Positions 35,939 through 45,505 of a stretch of DNA of 64,000 nucleotides are shown piece after piece. Under the pieces are notes generated by a model, which made no database searches, was not told the origin of the DNA, and worked only from the letters and a program-made list of their open reading frames with translations. Every line of letters begins with the position of its first letter. The first letter of the stretch is position 1. Source of the DNA: Pseudomonas oryzihabitans (GTDB lineage: Bacteria; Pseudomonadota; Gammaproteobacteria; Pseudomonadales; Pseudomonadaceae); NCBI RefSeq assembly GCF_024652905.1, contig NZ_CP102428.1:2554501-2618500 (forward strand), in the 5' to 3' direction. Both the position numbers and the translations under genes were made by a program.

Positions 35939-38506
35939 ATGGCAGCGCAGATTGCCGACTGGAACGAATTGGACTTTCTCGCCGGCGGCGGCGAAATGGG
36001 TGCCCGGTTGCGTACCCACGACTGGTCGGAATCCCCTCTGGGCACGCCGTCGCAGTGGCCGCAATCACTGCGCTCCGCACTCAGCATCTGCCTGAATTCC
36101 AGCTTTCCCACCGCCATCTACTGGGGGCCGGACCTGCTGCTGCTCTACAACGACGCCTGGGCGCCGATCCCCGCCGAGCGGCATCCCTGGGCCCTGGGCC
36201 GTCCGGCGCAGGAGGTCTGGCAGGACATCTGGCCGGTGGTGGGGCCGCAATTCGAGCAGGTCCTGAGCACCGGCCAGGGCTTTTCCGTCTTCGACCAGTT
36301 GCTGCCGATGGTGCGTCAGGGCGTGGTCACCGAGACCTACTGGAACTACAGCTTCACGCCGATCCGCGGTGAAGGCGGCGAGGTCGCCGGATTGTTCAAC
36401 CAGGGGCACGAGACCACCCAACGCATCCTCGACGAACGCCGGCGCGCCGCCGATGCCGCGCGCCAGCGGCGGATGTTCGAACAGGCGCCGGGCTTCGTCG
36501 CCATCGTCCGCGGCCCGGACCACGTCTTCGACTTCGTCAACGTCGCCTTCAGCCGACTGTTCGATGGTCGGCCCCGCGAAGGTCTCACGGTACGCGAAGT
36601 CTTTCCCGAGCTGCAGAATCAGGGTTACTTCGAGTGGCTCGAACAGGTCTATCGCAGCGGTCGCCGCTTCGTCGCCGAACACCAGCCGATGCGACTGGAA
36701 ACGGCGGGTGAACCGATCCGGACCCTGTACCTGGATTTCATCTATGAACCCCTGACCGACGAAACCGGCCAGGTAATCGGCATCTTCTGCCAGGGGCAGG
36801 ACGTCACCGAAGCCCATCTGGCACGGGCCGCCCTGGAGGCCAGCGAGCGCCGCTTTCGCACCGCCCTGGAAATCGAGACGGTGGGGGCGCTGTGCTTCGA
36901 CGCCGAGGGCCGGTTGATCGATGCCAACGACGCCTTCCTGCGCATGAGCGGGCATGACCACGAGGATCTGGTGGCCGGTCGCATCGCCTGGCCCGCGCCG
37001 ACGTTGCGATGCGCCGACGACCAGCTGCCGCCCGACGAGCGCAGCTATCGGCGACGCGACGGCTCGACTGGCTGGGCCCTGGTGGCGGCCAAGCGCCTGC
37101 CCGACGGCAGTGCCTTCGAATTCCTCGTCGACATCAGCGACCGCAAGCAGGCCGAGGCCGAGTTGCGCGAGGAAACCCGTACCCTGGAAGCCCTCAAGCG
37201 CATCGACACGGAGGTGGCCAGCCAGCTGGATCTGGCGCACCTGGTGCAGACCGTGACCGATGCCGGCGTGGAGCTGACCGGAGCGGACTTCGGCGCCTAT
37301 TTCAATCCACAGCCCGAAGCGCGTGGCGGGCGCCTACAGCGCTTCACCCTGTCCGGCGTCGAGCGGGGTGTTTTCGAGCAGTTCGGCGAGTCCGGCGCCA
37401 CCGCGCTGTTCGCCACCACCCTGGACAGCGCGGGCGTGGTCCGGAGCGACGACCTGGCGAGCGATCCCCGGCTTGGCCAGGCCCTGGCGACTCCCGGCAG
37501 AACGGCGGGCCGCTTGCCCCTGCGCAGCTATCTGGCCGTCTCGGTGGTAGCCCGCAGCGGGGCGGTGCTGGGCGGACTGGGCTTCGGCCATCCCGAGCCG
37601 AGGCGCTTCAACGCCCGCCACGAACGGCTGATGGTCGCCCTGGCCGCCCGTGCGGCCATTGCCATCGAACAGGCCCAGTTGTTCCAGGCGGTGCGGACCG
37701 CCAACGAGACCCTCGAACAGCGGGTGATCGAGCGCACCGCCGAGTTGACCCAGGCCCAGCAGGCCCTACACCAGGCGCAGAAGATGGAAGCCATAGGCCA
37801 ATTGACTGGCGGCATCGCCCATGACTTCAACAACCTGCTGGCCGGCATCATCGGCAGCCTGGAGCTGATCGAGCGCCGCCTGCAGCAGAATCGTACCGAC
37901 CAGCTCGACCGGCTGCTCGGTGGCGCCCAGGCCTATGCCGCGCGCGCGGCCTCCCTGACCCAGCGGTTGCTGGCCTTTTCCCGGCGGCAGACGCTGGAAC
38001 CCAAGCCCACCGACGTCAACGAGCTGATGCTGGCCATGGAGGAGCTGATCCGTCGCAGCGTCGGTCCGGCGATCGAGGTCCAGGCCGAGCCGGCGGAGCC
38101 GCTCTGGCCGACGGTGATCGATGCGGTCCAGCTGGAAAGCGCCCTGCTCAATCTGGCAATCAACGCCCGCGATGCCATGCCCCAGGGAGGCCAGTTGCGG
38201 TTGTCCACGGCCAATCTGCCCGAGGATGCGCCGGAGCGACCGCACGACCTGCCCGCCGGCGACTATGTGAGGGTCAAGGTGAGCGATACCGGGACCGGCA
38301 TCGCGTCGGAGATAGTGGAGCGGATCTTCGATCCCTTCTTCACCACCAAGCCGCCAGGCCAGGGCACCGGCCTGGGACTGTCGATGGTGCACGGCTTCGT
38401 GCACCAGTCGGGCGGTCAGATCCAGGTGGACACCACACCTGGCGCGGGCACCTGCATCTCGCTCTATCTGCCACGGGCGCCGGAGGGCGACGCCCGCACG
38501 TCCTGA
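35939..38506 (+). CDS. PAS/GAF sensor histidine kinase
   Basis: This 855-residue kinase has no transmembrane segment, so it should sense in the cytoplasm. In order: an N-terminal PAS-like domain ([18 protein letters not shown]), a second PAS (about 180-300), a third PAS (about 305-405), a GAF domain (about 415-595), a coiled coil, the dimerisation/phosphoacceptor helix with H628 in [10 protein letters not shown], and an HATPase domain with [17 protein letters not shown] and GTGLGLSMV. No receiver domain is fused and no response regulator gene is adjacent. GGGGAGAGG lies seven bases before the ATG. Signal and partner are unknown. Confidence 0.9.
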   Translation: MAAQIADWNELDFLAGGGEMGARLRTHDWSESPLGTPSQWPQSLRSALSICLNSSFPTAIYWGPDLLLLYNDAWAPIPAERHPWALGRPAQEVWQDIWPVVGPQFEQVLSTGQGFSVFDQLLPMVRQGVVTETYWNYSFTPIRGEGGEVAGLFNQGHETTQRILDERRRAADAARQRRMFEQAPGFVAIVRGPDHVFDFVNVAFSRLFDGRPREGLTVREVFPELQNQGYFEWLEQVYRSGRRFVAEHQPMRLETAGEPIRTLYLDFIYEPLTDETGQVIGIFCQGQDVTEAHLARAALEASERRFRTALEIETVGALCFDAEGRLIDANDAFLRMSGHDHEDLVAGRIAWPAPTLRCADDQLPPDERSYRRRDGSTGWALVAAKRLPDGSAFEFLVDISDRKQAEAELREETRTLEALKRIDTEVASQLDLAHLVQTVTDAGVELTGADFGAYFNPQPEARGGRLQRFTLSGVERGVFEQFGESGATALFATTLDSAGVVRSDDLASDPRLGQALATPGRTAGRLPLRSYLAVSVVARSGAVLGGLGFGHPEPRRFNARHERLMVALAARAAIAIEQAQLFQAVRTANETLEQRVIERTAELTQAQQALHQAQKMEAIGQLTGGIAHDFNNLLAGIIGSLELIERRLQQNRTDQLDRLLGGAQAYAARAASLTQRLLAFSRRQTLEPKPTDVNELMLAMEELIRRSVGPAIEVQAEPAEPLWPTVIDAVQLESALLNLAINARDAMPQGGQLRLSTANLPEDAPERPHDLPAGDYVRVKVSDTGTGIASEIVERIFDPFFTTKPPGQGTGLGLSMVHGFVHQSGGQIQVDTTPGAGTCISLYLPRAPEGDARTS

Positions 38507-38536
38507 GCGACGCTTGGCAGCGCCGCTCCGCCGAGT

Positions 38537-39034
38537 TTAGAGGCCGGCGCCGTGGGGCGTGGTGCCGCCCTTCATCTGGGATTGCAGGTAGTTCTGCAAG
38601 CCGATCTTGTCGATCAGGCCCAGCTGCTGCTCCAGCCAGTAGGCGTGGTCTTCCTCGGTGTCTTCCAGCTGCACGACCAGAATCTCGCGGGTGACGAAAT
38701 CCTTGTGCTGGTTGCACAGAGCCACGCCCTGGGCCAGGGCTTCGCGCACCTCGTACTCCAGCGCGAGGTCCGCACGCAGCATCTCCGGCACGGTCTGGCC
38801 CACGGTGATGGCGTTGGGCCGCATGTCCGGCGTGCCTTCGAGGAACAGGATGCGGCGCAGCAGGGCATCGGCGTGCTGGGTTTCCTCTTCCATCTCGTGG
38901 CCAATCCGCTCGTACAGGCGCATCAGGCCCCAGTCCTCGTACATCCGCGAATGGATGAAGTACTGGTCGCGCGCCGCCAGCTCGCCACGCAGCAGCTGGT
39001 TGAGGTAGTTGATGACGTCCGGATGGCCTTGCAT
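38537..39034 (-). CDS. ftnA: bacterial ferritin (FtnA type, annotated as bacterioferritin)
   Basis: This 165-residue four-helix protein stores iron as a 24-mer. Diiron ligands seen include E18, E51 and H54. Bacterioferritins bind haem through M52; here residue 52 is threonine in EEETQHAD, so the cage probably lacks haem. The N-terminus [20 protein letters not shown] and C-terminus NYLQSQM match the P. aeruginosa protein first called BfrA and later shown to be the ferritin FtnA. It is convergent with the sensor kinase gene, 30 bases apart. Confidence 0.93.
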   Translation of the reverse strand: MQGHPDVINYLNQLLRGELAARDQYFIHSRMYEDWGLMRLYERIGHEMEEETQHADALLRRILFLEGTPDMRPNAITVGQTVPEMLRADLALEYEVREALAQGVALCNQHKDFVTREILVVQLEDTEEDHAYWLEQQLGLIDKIGLQNYLQSQMKGGTTPHGAGL

Positions 39035-39154
39035 GAAAAGAGTCCTGTGCTGTTCAGTGCCCAGTTTAGCGCGCCGGCGCCAGGGAAGCGCCGTTCATCG
39101 CCCGACCACTGGGGCCGTTCGTCTCATCGCAGCGCTAATCGTTCTGCTTCACGC

Positions 39155-40045
39155 TCAGCTTAACCACGGTGGTGGCGGCTCCTCGCGCACGCTGGGTTCA
39201 TCCTGTTCACGGCGCGCCGCCTGGCGGCGTTCCTCGTCACGCCGCGCCGCCTCGATCTCGCGCATCACCGCATGGACGTCGGCCTGGTCTTCACGCTCGG
39301 CGAACTCGCCGGTCAGCCGGGTATTGGCGAACAACTCGCCCTTCTCGAACAGGGCCCACATCTCCGGCGCATAGCGGGTGGTGCGCAATTCCGGGGCGAA
39401 GCGACCGAAGTACAGCGCCATGTTCTCCACGTCCCGCGCCAGCAGGCGGAAGGCGTGGTTGTTGCCAGCCGCGTCCACCGCCTGGGGCAGATCGATGATC
39501 ACCGGGCCGTCCTCGGCCAGCAGCACGTTGAATTCGGAAAGGTCGCCGTGGACCAGGCCGGCGCAGAGCATGCGCACGATCTGGCCGATCATCAGCTCGT
39601 GATAGCGCAGCGCTTCCTCGGCGGTGAGGGTCACGTCGTTGAGCCGCGGCGCGGCCTCGCCATTGCCGTCGGTGACCAGGTCCATCAGCAGCACGCCATC
39701 GAGGAAGTCATGGGGCTTGGGTACCCGCACCCCGGCGTCGGCCAGGCGATAGAGCGCCGTCACCTCGGCGTTCTGCCAGTTGTCCTCGCGCTCGCGACGA
39801 CCGAACTTGGAGCCCTTGGCCATGGCGCGATTTTCCCGGCTGCCACGCACCTTGCGCCCCTCCTGGTATTCGGCAGCCTGGCGGAAGCTGCGCTTGTCGG
39901 CCTCCTTGTAGACCTTGGCGCAGCGTACCTGGCTGCCGCAGCGCACTACGTAGACCGCCGCCTCCTTGCCACTCATCAGGGGCCGTATCACCTCATCGAC
40001 CAAGCCGTCCTCGATCAGCGGCTCGATGCGTTTGGGAGTTTTCAT
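39155..40045 (-). CDS. RIO1-family protein kinase
   Basis: This 296-residue atypical kinase has a P-loop region MSGKEAAVYVVRCG, the RIO1 insert KVYKEADKRSFRQAAEYQEG, the catalytic loop HGDLSEFNVLL and the metal-binding IDLPQAVD. The C-terminal 40 residues are charged and proline-rich. In eukaryotes and archaea RIO kinases act in ribosome maturation; the bacterial role is unknown. I use the ATG at 40045 (MKTPKRIEPLIEDG), with GGAA six bases before it; an ATG further upstream adds an unconserved leader. It is monocistronic. Confidence 0.88.
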   Translation of the reverse strand: MKTPKRIEPLIEDGLVDEVIRPLMSGKEAAVYVVRCGSQVRCAKVYKEADKRSFRQAAEYQEGRKVRGSRENRAMAKGSKFGRREREDNWQNAEVTALYRLADAGVRVPKPHDFLDGVLLMDLVTDGNGEAAPRLNDVTLTAEEALRYHELMIGQIVRMLCAGLVHGDLSEFNVLLAEDGPVIIDLPQAVDAAGNNHAFRLLARDVENMALYFGRFAPELRTTRYAPEMWALFEKGELFANTRLTGEFAEREDQADVHAVMREIEAARRDEERRQAARREQDEPSVREEPPPPWLS

Positions 40046-40194
40046 CGCCGGTTCCAGCTCCTTCTTGTCGGTCGTCACAGGGGACGTGTGAGGCAAGTTT
40101 CAAGCCAGACGCCGAGAAAGGGAAGTCGGCATCGCCCCTGAGCGTGCGACTCATCGAAGCGGACAAGATTCCTCGGCCGTGACCGGCTGCGCCT

Positions 40195-41127
40195 TCAACT
40201 GGAGAAAAACGCGAGAAAACGGCGCCATTCGTCCTGGGCGACGGCCAGTTCCACCGGGGCGAAACGCACCTCGTGGTGGGCTGGGCACTGGGCCAGGCGC
40301 GCCAGGTCCAGGGGATGGATGAAGCCCAGCAGCGGATAGCCGCCCATGGTCTGGCGATCGGCCATGAGCACGATGGGCTGGCCATCGGGCGGCACCTGGA
40401 TGGCACCGGTCACCACCCCCAGCGACCACTGGCGGCGTGGTGGCACCAGGGGCACGTCCCCGGCCAGGCGGATGCCCATGCGGTCGGATTGCGGGCTGAT
40501 GCGCCAGGGCTGGTCGCAGAGCGCCTGCTGCGCCGTCGGACCGAAGGCCTCGGCGTCGCCGCCAAAGATCACCCTCAGGGTTGGCACCTCGCGATAGTCC
40601 GGGACGAAACGCGCCGCCGGTCCGCACCTGTGGGCATGCAACACGGTCACCGTCGCGCAGCCCAGCCGCTGTCCGGCCGTCAGGGCAGCGCCCTGGCCCT
40701 CCAGCCCGCCCAGACCTTCGCGCCGGTTGCTGGCCACGCTGCCCAGGGTCCCCGGCGCCTGGAAGCCACCGCCGGCCGCAGCCAGGTAGGCACGCTGCCC
40801 GGCCTGGGCGAATCCCAGGCGTAGGCGCATGCCGGCTTTTACCGGAAAGCACGACCAGGGCGGCAGGGACTCGCCATCCAGCCGGGCGTCCAGCGGCGCG
40901 CCGGTCAGGGCCAGCCAGGTGTCGGTCTTGATCTCGAATTCGGCGCCGCCCAGGGCGATCTCCAGCAGCGGCGCCGTCATCGGGTTAGCCACCAGGCGAT
41001 TGGCCCAGCGTGCGGCATGGCCGTCCATGGGGCCCGAGGGCGCCACGCCCAGGTGCTGCCAGCCCTGGCGGCCGAGATCCTGCAGCAGGGTCAGGGGACC
41101 GGGCTTGCTGACCAGCAGACCGCTCAT
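40195..41127 (-). CDS. pxpC: 5-oxoprolinase subunit C
   Basis: This 310-residue protein of the AHS2/KipA family (allophanate hydrolase subunit 2 domain) starts MSGLLVSKPGPLTLLQDLGR, then VAPSGPMDGHAARWANRLV. With PxpA and PxpB it forms the prokaryotic ATP-dependent 5-oxoprolinase that opens pyroglutamate to glutamate. Its ATG overlaps the pxpB stop (ATGA). A longer frame upstream of 41127 runs into pxpB and is not used. Older annotations call such genes biotin-dependent carboxyltransferase or KipA. Confidence 0.93.
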   Translation of the reverse strand: MSGLLVSKPGPLTLLQDLGRQGWQHLGVAPSGPMDGHAARWANRLVANPMTAPLLEIALGGAEFEIKTDTWLALTGAPLDARLDGESLPPWSCFPVKAGMRLRLGFAQAGQRAYLAAAGGGFQAPGTLGSVASNRREGLGGLEGQGAALTAGQRLGCATVTVLHAHRCGPAARFVPDYREVPTLRVIFGGDAEAFGPTAQQALCDQPWRISPQSDRMGIRLAGDVPLVPPRRQWSLGVVTGAIQVPPDGQPIVLMADRQTMGGYPLLGFIHPLDLARLAQCPAHHEVRFAPVELAVAQDEWRRFLAFFSS

Positions 41128-41801
41128 GGCTGACCTCCCTGGGCACGAAAGGCGGCTTCGTCGACCGGCACGAAGCGCACTCGATCGCCAGGCGCCAGCA
41201 GGCACGGCGGCTCGGCCCGGGCATCGAAGACCGTCCACAGGCAGCGGCCGATGAGATTCCAGCCCCCTGGCGAGGCCTGGGGATAGACCGCGGTCTGGCG
41301 TTCGGCGATGGCCAGACTGCCGGCGGGGACGCTAGTGCGCGGCGTGCTGCGCCGCGGCAGCGCCAGGCACTCGTCCAGCTCGCCGAGAAAGGCGAAACCG
41401 GGCATGAAGCCGATGGCGCCTACCTGATAGTCACGACCACAGTGCCGGGCGATGACCTCGGCCTCGCTCAGGCCACAGCGCTCGGCCACCTCGGCCAGAT
41501 CGGGTCCGGCATAGAGCGTCGGCACCTCGTGCAGACGCCCGCCCTCGCCCGCCTGCGCGGCACCTGGCCAATCGGCCAGCAGGGGTTCGAGGCCGGCCTG
41601 CAGCTCGGCCAGGGTCAGTTGCCGAGGATCGTAGTGCACTAGCAGGCTGGTCCAGCCCGCCACCAGATCGGTCACCGCCGCGCCGAAGCGCTGGCGAATC
41701 CGCTCGCCCAGGCGGGCGATGCGCGAAGGCAGTTCGGCATCGGGGTGCTCGGCCAGTTCGAGCAGCAGCGCCGCGACGCCAAAGGGCTTGCAGGCGATCA
41801 T
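41124..41801 (-). CDS. pxpB: 5-oxoprolinase subunit B
   Basis: This 225-residue protein of the AHS1/KipI family contains the family segments IGFMPGFAFLGELDECLALPR and SPGGWNLIGR. It partners PxpC in ATP-dependent pyroglutamate hydrolysis. KipI in Bacillus also inhibits a sporulation kinase, but the pxpA-pxpB-pxpC order here supports the metabolic role. It overlaps pxpA upstream and pxpC downstream by four bases each. Confidence 0.93.
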   Translation of the reverse strand: MIACKPFGVAALLLELAEHPDAELPSRIARLGERIRQRFGAAVTDLVAGWTSLLVHYDPRQLTLAELQAGLEPLLADWPGAAQAGEGGRLHEVPTLYAGPDLAEVAERCGLSEAEVIARHCGRDYQVGAIGFMPGFAFLGELDECLALPRRSTPRTSVPAGSLAIAERQTAVYPQASPGGWNLIGRCLWTVFDARAEPPCLLAPGDRVRFVPVDEAAFRAQGGQP

Positions 41802-42544
41802 AGGGCGTCCAGCGCCGCGCGCAGCCGGCGCAGCACTGCCAGGGATTCGGCATTGTCGCCATGCACGCAGAGGCTGTCGGCCTGCAGGCGCATGGGCTGG
41901 CCATCGAAGCCGGGAAAGTCTTCGCCCCGGGCGATGGCGACGGCCTGGGCCAGGATGCGCTCGGGGTCATGGTGAACGGCGCCAACCTGGCCACGCGGGG
42001 CCAGGGAGCCGTCGGCCAGATAGGCGCGATCGGCGAAGGCTTCCAGCAGCAACGGCACCCCGGCGGCTTCGGCCAGCCGGCGCTCGCGGTCATTGTCGGC
42101 CTTGGCCAGCACCATCAGCGGCAGTCCCTGGCGATAGCGGGCGCAGGCGGAGAGCGCGGCGGTCAGCAGGGCATCGTCCTTGACCAGGGCGTTGTAGAGG
42201 GCGCCATGGGGCTTCACGTATTCGACGCGCACGCCTGCGGCGCGGCAGAAGGCGTCCAGGGCGCCGATCTGGTAAAGGATCATGGCCTCCACTTCGGCCG
42301 GGGTGCAGGCCATGGGCCGCCGACCGAAACCCACCAGGTCGGGATAGGCCGGATGGGCGCCGATCTGCACGTCATTGGCCACCGCCAGGGTCACGGCGCG
42401 CTGCATGGTCAGGGGATCGGCGGCGTGGAAGCCGCAGGCCAGATTGGCCTGGTCGACCAGGGGAATGGCATGGGTATCGTCGCCCATGGACCAGGCACCG
42501 TAGCTTTCACCGGAATCGCAATTGAGCAGCAGGCGAGCGGGCAT
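41798..42544 (-). CDS. pxpA: 5-oxoprolinase subunit A
   Basis: This 248-residue LamB/YcsF-family protein begins LLLNCDSGESYGAWSMGDD. Its HAADPLTMQRAV, GAHPAYPDLVGFGRRPM and YVKPHGALYNALV segments carry the family's metal-binding and active-site residues. It is the first gene of the pxpABC set and probably the subunit that binds pyroglutamate. The set is transcribed from the gap before 42544, downstream of the LysR gene on the same strand. Confidence 0.95.
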   Translation of the reverse strand: MPARLLLNCDSGESYGAWSMGDDTHAIPLVDQANLACGFHAADPLTMQRAVTLAVANDVQIGAHPAYPDLVGFGRRPMACTPAEVEAMILYQIGALDAFCRAAGVRVEYVKPHGALYNALVKDDALLTAALSACARYRQGLPLMVLAKADNDRERRLAEAAGVPLLLEAFADRAYLADGSLAPRGQVGAVHHDPERILAQAVAIARGEDFPGFDGQPMRLQADSLCVHGDNAESLAVLRRLRAALDAL

Positions 42545-42649
42545 GACAGGATCCTCTGAGGAAGTAGCTCGAGTGTCGGAAAGCCGGGGCGCCGCTGTCC
42601 AACAAAAGATTCCGGGCGCTGGCGATAAGATACCGTTGAAACACCCGGG

Positions 42650-43570
42650 CTAGACCAGCACCGGCAGGGCACGCTCCGGGCCCAGGCGCGTACACCAGTC
42701 GGCCACCACCGTCTGGCTCAGGGCCACCACCGCCTCGCTCAGCGCCAGGCCGGCACCGCCGTGCCAGCTGGCCTGGACATCGAAGGGCGGCGGTCCGGCC
42801 AGCGGCAAGGGCATCAGGCTGCCGCGGGCCAATTCTTCGATCACCAGGGCCGGCGGCAAGGCACCGATGCCGAAGCCCTCGCCCATCAGCTTGATGATGG
42901 CCGCCACCGAGTTGATGCAGCAGACCCGCGGTTCGGCGATGCCCTCGCGCTGCAAGAGGCCGAGGATGTCCTGGTGCGGCCGCGAATGGCGGGAAAAGGT
43001 GATCAGCCGCTCGCCGGCCAACTCGGCCAGGTTGGCGTAAGGCCGCGCCAGGTGGCTGTCGCTCGCCACTAGCCAGCGCACCGGATAGCTGGCCAGGTGC
43101 AGGTTGCGAATGCCTTCGGCGCGCAGCAGATCGGTCTGGAAGATCAGGTCGAGCTGTCCCCGCGCCAGTTGCTCGGCCAGATTCAGCGCGGTGTCGGCGG
43201 TCAGCTCCAGCTCGATGGCCGGATAGCTCTGGGTGACCGCGGCGATCAACTGATCCAGCCAACTGTGGATCACGGTATCCATCACGCCGATGCGCAGGCG
43301 GCCCTCCAGGGTCTGACCATGACCCAGGGCCTCGTGCAGTTCACGCTGGGTGGCCAGCATCCGCTCGGCGTAGCCCAGCACCCGATGCCCCTCAGCGGTC
43401 AGACTCACGCCGCGGGAGTCGCGCAGGAACAGTTGCACACCCAGCTCGCTTTCCAGCACGGCGATGCGGCTGGAGATGGCGGCCTGGGTGGTGGAGAGCT
43501 TTTCCGCCGTCAGGCGGAAACTGCCCAGGCGGGCGACCCAGACGAAGGTATCGAGAAAGCGCAGATTCAT
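42650..43570 (-). CDS. LysR-family regulator of the 5-oxoproline module
   Basis: This 306-residue LysR protein has an N-terminal winged helix-turn-helix (FLDTFVWVARLGSFRLTAEKL, then TTQAAISSRIAVLE). An effector domain starts near residue 90 (GRLRIGVMDTVIHSWLDQLI). It lies 105 bases upstream of pxpA on the same strand and is divergent from the DUF969-DUF979-pcp genes. It is therefore well placed to control both arms, with 5-oxoproline or a derived metabolite as a possible effector. That effector is inferred from context only. Confidence 0.88.
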   Translation of the reverse strand: MNLRFLDTFVWVARLGSFRLTAEKLSTTQAAISSRIAVLESELGVQLFLRDSRGVSLTAEGHRVLGYAERMLATQRELHEALGHGQTLEGRLRIGVMDTVIHSWLDQLIAAVTQSYPAIELELTADTALNLAEQLARGQLDLIFQTDLLRAEGIRNLHLASYPVRWLVASDSHLARPYANLAELAGERLITFSRHSRPHQDILGLLQREGIAEPRVCCINSVAAIIKLMGEGFGIGALPPALVIEELARGSLMPLPLAGPPPFDVQASWHGGAGLALSEAVVALSQTVVADWCTRLGPERALPVLV

Positions 43571-43736
43571 GGGGACCTCGACAAGTCTATCCCGTCACTT
43601 TACCCCCACCAGCAGGCTTGTCTGCCCCGCTTTTCCCTATCGGCGGCGAACAGTTTTATTTGCTGGACGCCAGCTCCACCGACGGCAAAAGATGCCAGCC
43701 GGCGCCATACCAAATGACGTCCGACAACAATAACGA

Positions 43737-43784
43737 GCCGTGCCACGGGCACGGCCTGGATCAGCCGAAGCCGCCTGCGGCTTC
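43737..43784. repeat. two palindromes in the LysR/DUF969 gap, second REP-like
   Basis: GCCGTGCC (43737-43744) pairs with GGCACGGC (43748-43755) around ACG. GAAGCCGC (43767-43774) pairs with GCGGCTTC (43777-43784) around CT and is followed by CTACC. The second, read as GTAGGAAGCCGC on the other strand, resembles Pseudomonas REP elements. The rest of the 272-base gap (43571-43842) should hold divergent promoters but no clear consensus is visible. Confidence 0.45.
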
Positions 43785-43842
43785 CTACCGTCCGCCGCAC
43801 CGTCTGCCCGGAGCGCGGTGGACCCGCTGGAGACATCCACCC

Positions 43843-44550
43843 ATGCAAACCACCGTCAACCTCTGGCCGCTGCTGGGCGTGCTGGTCATCGTGGTCGGCT
43901 TCGTGCTGAGATTCAATCCGCTGCTGGTGGTCGCCCTGGCCGCCGTGGCCACTGGGATCGCCGCCCAGTTCAGCCCCGAGGCGCTACTCGCCGCCATCGG
44001 CACCGGCTTCATCAAGGCGCGCGCCCTGCCGCTGATCATCCTGCTGCCGCTGGCGGTGATCGGCCTGCTCGAACGCCACGGCCTGCGCCTGCATGCGCAG
44101 AACTGGATCGCCCGCTTTCGCAACGCCACCGTCGGCCGCCTGCTGATCTTCTACTTGTTCGTCCGCGAGACCACCGCGGCCTTGGGGCTGACCAGCCTCG
44201 GCGGCCATCCGCAGATGGTCCGGCCGCTGCTGGCGCCCATGGCCGAAGGCACCGCGGAGAAACTCCATGGCCGCCTGCCCGAGGCCCTGCGCCAGCGGTT
44301 GCTGGCCTTCTGCGCCGCCACCGATAACGTCGGGCTGTTCTTTGGCGAGGACATCTTCGTCGCCTTTGGCGCCATCGCCCTGATGCACACCTTCCTGCTG
44401 GGCGCCGGCCTCGATGTCGAACCCCTGCACATCGCTCTCTGGGGCATTCCCACGGCCCTCTGCGCCTTTTTCATCCATGCCCTGCGCCTGCACCGCTTCG
44501 ACCGCCAGCTCTATCGCGAGCTGACCGCGCGCAAGGAGGTGCAACCATGA
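43843..44550 (+). CDS. DUF969 membrane protein, candidate 5-oxoproline transporter part
   Basis: This 235-residue protein has about six membrane segments; a conserved core reads LFVRETTAALGLTSLGGHPQMVRP (quoted in parts: FVRETTAALGLTS, then GGHPQMVRP). The family has no proven function. It always pairs, as here, with a DUF979 protein; the two genes overlap by four bases. I use the ATG at 43843 (MQTTVNLWPLLGVLV) with GGAG ten bases upstream; the longer frame upstream is not membrane-like. Position between pxpABC and pcp suggests uptake of pyroglutamate or of its peptides. Confidence 0.82.
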   Translation: MQTTVNLWPLLGVLVIVVGFVLRFNPLLVVALAAVATGIAAQFSPEALLAAIGTGFIKARALPLIILLPLAVIGLLERHGLRLHAQNWIARFRNATVGRLLIFYLFVRETTAALGLTSLGGHPQMVRPLLAPMAEGTAEKLHGRLPEALRQRLLAFCAATDNVGLFFGEDIFVAFGAIALMHTFLLGAGLDVEPLHIALWGIPTALCAFFIHALRLHRFDRQLYRELTARKEVQP

Positions 44551-45497
44551 TCCTGTCGATCCAGTATCTGTTCTGGCTGGCTGGCGCCATCCTGGCGCTG
44601 ACCGCGGTCATGACCCTGGCCGATCGTCACCACCCCAAGCGCTGGACCAGCGGCCTATTCTGGGGCCTGTTCAGCCTGGTCTTCCTGACCGGCGATCGCC
44701 TGCCGCCGGCCTGGGTCGGCGCCGGAGTGCTGCTGATGGCCGTGCTGGCCGGTTGCGGCGCAGTGGGCAGTGGTCACCACGTGACTCGCCCTGAACGCGA
44801 GACCCGCGCCAGCGCCGGCCGCCTGGGCAATCGCCTGTTCATTCCGGCACTGGCGATTCCCGTGGTGACGGTGATCGGCAGCGTGCTGCTCAAGGATGTG
44901 CAGATCGCCGGCCTGCCGCTGCTCGATCCCAAGAACGTCACCTTCGTCTCCCTGGGCCTGGGCGCCCTGGTGGCCCTGGCGCTGGCCTGCTGGCTGACCC
45001 GGGACACCCCGATCCAGGCCATGCGCGAATCACGCCGCCTGACCGATGCCCTGGGCTGGTCGCTGGTGTTGCCCCAGGCCCTGGCCATGCTCGGCCTGGT
45101 CTTCACCGATGCCGGCGTCGGCAAGGCGGTGGCGCACCTGGCCACCGCCTACGTGGCCCTCGACCTGCGCCTGGTGGCGGTGGTGGTCTATGTGGTGGGC
45201 ATGGCCGCCTTCACCGTCATCATGGGCAACGGCTTCGCCGCCTTCCCGGTAATGACCGGCGGCATCGGCGTGCCGGTGCTGGTGGGTGTCTATCATGCCG
45301 ATCCGGCGGTGATGGCTGCCATCGGCATGTTCTCCGGCTACTGTGGCACCCTGATGACGCCCATGGCGGCCAACTTCAACATCGTCCCGGCGGCCCTGCT
45401 GGAACTGGACGACAAGAACGCCGTGATCAAGGCCCAGGTCCCCACCGCCCTGGCGGTGCTGGCTTGCAACGTGGTGCTGCTCTATCTGCTGATGTGA
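44547..45497 (+). CDS. DUF979 membrane protein, candidate 5-oxoproline transporter part
   Basis: This 316-residue protein has about nine membrane segments and the conserved [20 protein letters not shown] and [19 protein letters not shown] stretches, which look like substrate- or ion-binding re-entrant loops. It overlaps the DUF969 gene (ATGA) and precedes pcp by eight bases. No ATPase or periplasmic binding protein is nearby, so a secondary transporter made of both proteins is the natural reading. The family is uncharacterised, so this stays inference. Confidence 0.82.
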   Translation: MILSIQYLFWLAGAILALTAVMTLADRHHPKRWTSGLFWGLFSLVFLTGDRLPPAWVGAGVLLMAVLAGCGAVGSGHHVTRPERETRASAGRLGNRLFIPALAIPVVTVIGSVLLKDVQIAGLPLLDPKNVTFVSLGLGALVALALACWLTRDTPIQAMRESRRLTDALGWSLVLPQALAMLGLVFTDAGVGKAVAHLATAYVALDLRLVAVVVYVVGMAAFTVIMGNGFAAFPVMTGGIGVPVLVGVYHADPAVMAAIGMFSGYCGTLMTPMAANFNIVPAALLELDDKNAVIKAQVPTALAVLACNVVLLYLLM

Positions 45498-45505
45498 GGT
45501 ATCCC

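Noticed and set aside
43618-43842. Upstream extension of the DUF969 gene by 75 codons
   Set aside because: The extension is polar, crosses two palindromes and lacks membrane character; the ATG at 43843 has GGAG upstream.
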